Below, in pieces: positions 5,957-7,085 of a stretch of 7,085 nucleotides of DNA; within the stretch, counting starts at the first letter, position 1; each line of letters begins with the position of its first letter. The position numbers and the translations under genes were made by a program. Source of the stretch: Acidobacteriaceae bacterium (lineage in GTDB: Bacteria > Acidobacteriota > Terriglobia > Terriglobales > Acidobacteriaceae); assembly GCA_030049955.1 (NCBI GenBank), contig JASIJX010000341.1:1-7085 (forward strand), given 5' to 3'. The notes below the pieces were generated by a model. The model searched no databases. It worked only from the letters and a program-made list of their open reading frames with translations, and was not told where the DNA came from.

Positions 5957-6495
5957 TTACATCGTCGGTGCCGCTCCAACCTGCTGCTGGTCCGTGCGCG
6001 GGCCGATCGCAAGGTCAATCTGAGACCCGGCCTTGATCTTCACGTCATCTTTCCGGTCGGAGACGATAACGCCCGAGTTGTCTCCGGTGACGCTGCTGTG
6101 CAGGTCCGCACCGCCGACAGCGCCGATCTCATCGACTTGAAACGTGTTCTGATTCCAGACAGTCATGGGCCGGAATCTGCGCCTGGTCTATGCTGTCAAC
6201 ATCGTCTCCTGGCGGCTCGACTGCCGCGATCATCGCCTTCACGGGAACCGTCTGGCCGTCCTTGAGCTTGGCTTCTGTAAACCGCATCGCCAACAGCGCC
6301 GATCTCATCGACTTGAAAACGTGTTCTGATTCCAGATGTCATGGGCCGGAATCTGCGCCTGGTCTATGCCGTCAACATCGTCTCCTGGCTGCTCGACTGC
6401 CGTGATCATCGCCTTCACGGGAACCGTCTGGCCATCCTTGAGCTTGGCTTCTGTAAACCGCATCGCCAACCGTGCTCTGCGCTTCCCTGCAACGC
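5957..6495 (-). pseudogene. Broken paralogue of the gene at 6501-7085
   Basis: Three fragments, in two reading frames, resemble the intact neighbour. First comes RARLAMRFTEAKLKDGQTVP onward (about 6305-6490), matching ARLALRFTSANLKNGQTVP; it stops at 6305 after IWNQNTFSSR. A second, 96%-identical copy of that segment (6119-6294) has different breaks and stops at 6129 (CLESEHVSSR). Last comes the true C-terminal part WNQNTFQVDEIGA to LAIGPRTDQQQ (5957-6160), about half identical by eye to the neighbour's C terminus. The N-terminal half (the DAKK...GTVLIGKV part) is missing: homology begins within 20 nt of the neighbour's stop codon. The ATG at 6166 could open a 69-residue ORF over the last fragment, but it has no ribosome site. 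The breaks are one extra base in the AAAA run (6316-6319) of one copy, one extra base near 6160-6161 of the other, and a duplication length (176) not divisible by three. A terminator still follows. Confidence 0.85.
6119..6470. repeat. 176-bp tandem duplication inside the pseudogene
   Basis: Unit 1 is 6119-6294 and unit 2 is 6295-6470, both 176 bp. They differ by about five substitutions and two single-base indels that cancel in length, so about 96% identical. The sequence just left of unit 1, CCGCACCGCCGAC (6106-6118), matches 11 of 13 bases of CCGCATCGCCAAC, which ends each unit (6282-6294 and 6458-6470). The duplication therefore seems bounded by short pre-existing homology. Confidence 0.95.
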
Positions 6496-6500
6496 GATTC

Positions 6501-7085
6501 TTACGCACCGCCGTTTGTGTTCTGCTGCGGGCTGCTGCGCTCCGCCAACGCAAGCCCCAGCTGCGTGCCCTGCTCCAACCGCACATCGTCGGCTTTCTTT
6601 GACACAAACACGGCCGAGTTTCTCGCCGTCACGCTGCTGTGCATGTCTACATTCTTCATCGCGCCGATCTCTTCCGTCTTGACCGTCCGCCCGTTCCATG
6701 CGGAACTTTCATCCGCGAGGCTTGGCTGCGAGGGGCTGCTCGGCCCCACAATGTCCATGACCGTGGCCTTGATCGGCACCGTCTGACCGTTCTTTAAATT
6801 GGCGCTGGTAAAACGTAGTGCAAGCCGGGCTTGGCCGGTCCCGGTCTCGTCTGCTGTTACCTTACCTATCAGCACAGTGCCGGCTTTGAGCTCGGGACCG
6901 TTTTTAAGTTGAACAGTGCGTTCGAGCGTGGCGCGAAATTCGTAACCCCGCTGAATCTTCTTCGCATCGACTGTCTGCGCCAGGGTGGCATCGGCAGAAA
7001 CCATCTGCGCCGCCTCCTGCTCGGCCGACACTGCATTTCGAGATTGCGAATTCGCGGTTCCAGCCTGCGCAAGATGCGGGCCCAG
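6501..7085 (-). CDS. Secreted-type beta-rich protein of unknown family, 5' end outside window
   Basis: The frame is open to the right edge. 194 residues are visible, and the GTG at 7031 is probably internal because no ribosome site or signal peptide goes with it. Numbered from the edge, residues 1-30 are Gln/Ala/Ser-rich and low in complexity. A beta-rich domain follows (about 38-112): VDAKKIQRGYEFRATLE, LKAGTVLIGKV, ARLALRFTSANLKNGQTVPIKATV. After a Pro/Ser linker (114-122) comes a second conserved piece (129-181): AWNGRTVKTEEIGAMKNVDMHSSVT, SKKADDVRLEQGTQLGLAL. It then ends in a Gln/Asn-rich tail. The pattern of an induced-property domain with 'GT-L-G-V' and 'F-A-L-NG--P--A' recalls hypothetical proteins common in Acidobacteria, and more loosely VirB10/TrbI-like barrels; both are from memory and untested. 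The role is unknown. The decayed paralogue starts within 20 nt of its stop, so the two arose by tandem gene duplication and probably shared a transcript ending at 5905. Confidence 0.72.
   Translation of the reverse strand: MGPHLAQAGTANSQSRNAVSAEQEAAQMVSADATLAQTVDAKKIQRGYEFRATLERTVQLKNGPELKAGTVLIGKVTADETGTGQARLALRFTSANLKNGQTVPIKATVMDIVGPSSPSQPSLADESSAWNGRTVKTEEIGAMKNVDMHSSVTARNSAVFVSKKADDVRLEQGTQLGLALAERSSPQQNTNGGA

Noticed and set aside
5957..6166. Independent 69-aa gene
   Set aside because: It matches only the C-terminal part of the neighbouring protein, its ATG has no ribosome site, and it lies within a frameshifted duplicate.
6119..6470. Insertion sequence or CRISPR-like repeat
   Set aside because: There are only two long units, no spacers, no terminal inverted repeats and no transposase; the units translate as a piece of the neighbouring gene family.

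Overview
The window reads as a piece of a high-GC Gram-negative chromosome. An outer-membrane TonB-dependent receptor and a lipoprotein with a lipobox show the diderm envelope. The mix of an uncharacterised secreted-type protein family, an fn3 lipoprotein next to a fumarylacetoacetate-hydrolase-family enzyme, and an E. coli TalB-like transaldolase suggests Acidobacteriota (Terriglobia-like). This assignment is an inference, because there is no rRNA or other phylogenetic marker here.

Layout, left to right. (1) Positions 1-1734, plus strand: the C-terminal 577 residues of a TonB-dependent receptor whose start lies left of the window; a 19/20-bp tandem duplication sits on its stop codon. (2) Positions 1772-2317, minus strand: an uncharacterised 181-residue protein, convergent with the receptor. 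A possible 21-residue upstream ORF overlaps its start codon (TGATG). (3) 2318-2635: a leader/promoter-like gap that also holds the intrinsic terminator of the next gene. (4) 2636-3637, minus: transaldolase, with its active-site residues visible. (5) 3638-3862: a 225-bp gap without a convincing gene. (6) 3863-4705, minus: FAH-family hydrolase/isomerase. (7) 4730-5845, minus: a three-domain fibronectin type III-like lipoprotein, 24 nt upstream of the FAH gene and probably co-transcribed with it. (8) 5846-5956: a short gap with a strong cUUCGg terminator. (9) 5957-about 6495, minus: a broken paralogue of the next gene, carrying a 176-bp internal tandem duplication and frameshifting indels. (10) 6501-7085, minus: the intact C-terminal 194 residues of that gene, cut by the right edge.

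Everything right of 1772 is on the minus strand, so transcription runs right to left. The terminators at 5905-5922 and 2585-2612 divide it into at least three units: the paralogue pair, fn3 lipoprotein + FAH (possibly reading on into tal), and the 181-residue gene. The metabolic genes (tal in the pentose phosphate pathway, the FAH enzyme in beta-dicarbonyl or aromatic-catabolite metabolism) share no obvious pathway with the envelope genes. I see no phage, IS, CRISPR, tRNA or rRNA signal and no convincing new multi-gene system. The most informative structure is the paralogue decaying by a microhomology-bounded duplication at 5957-6495.
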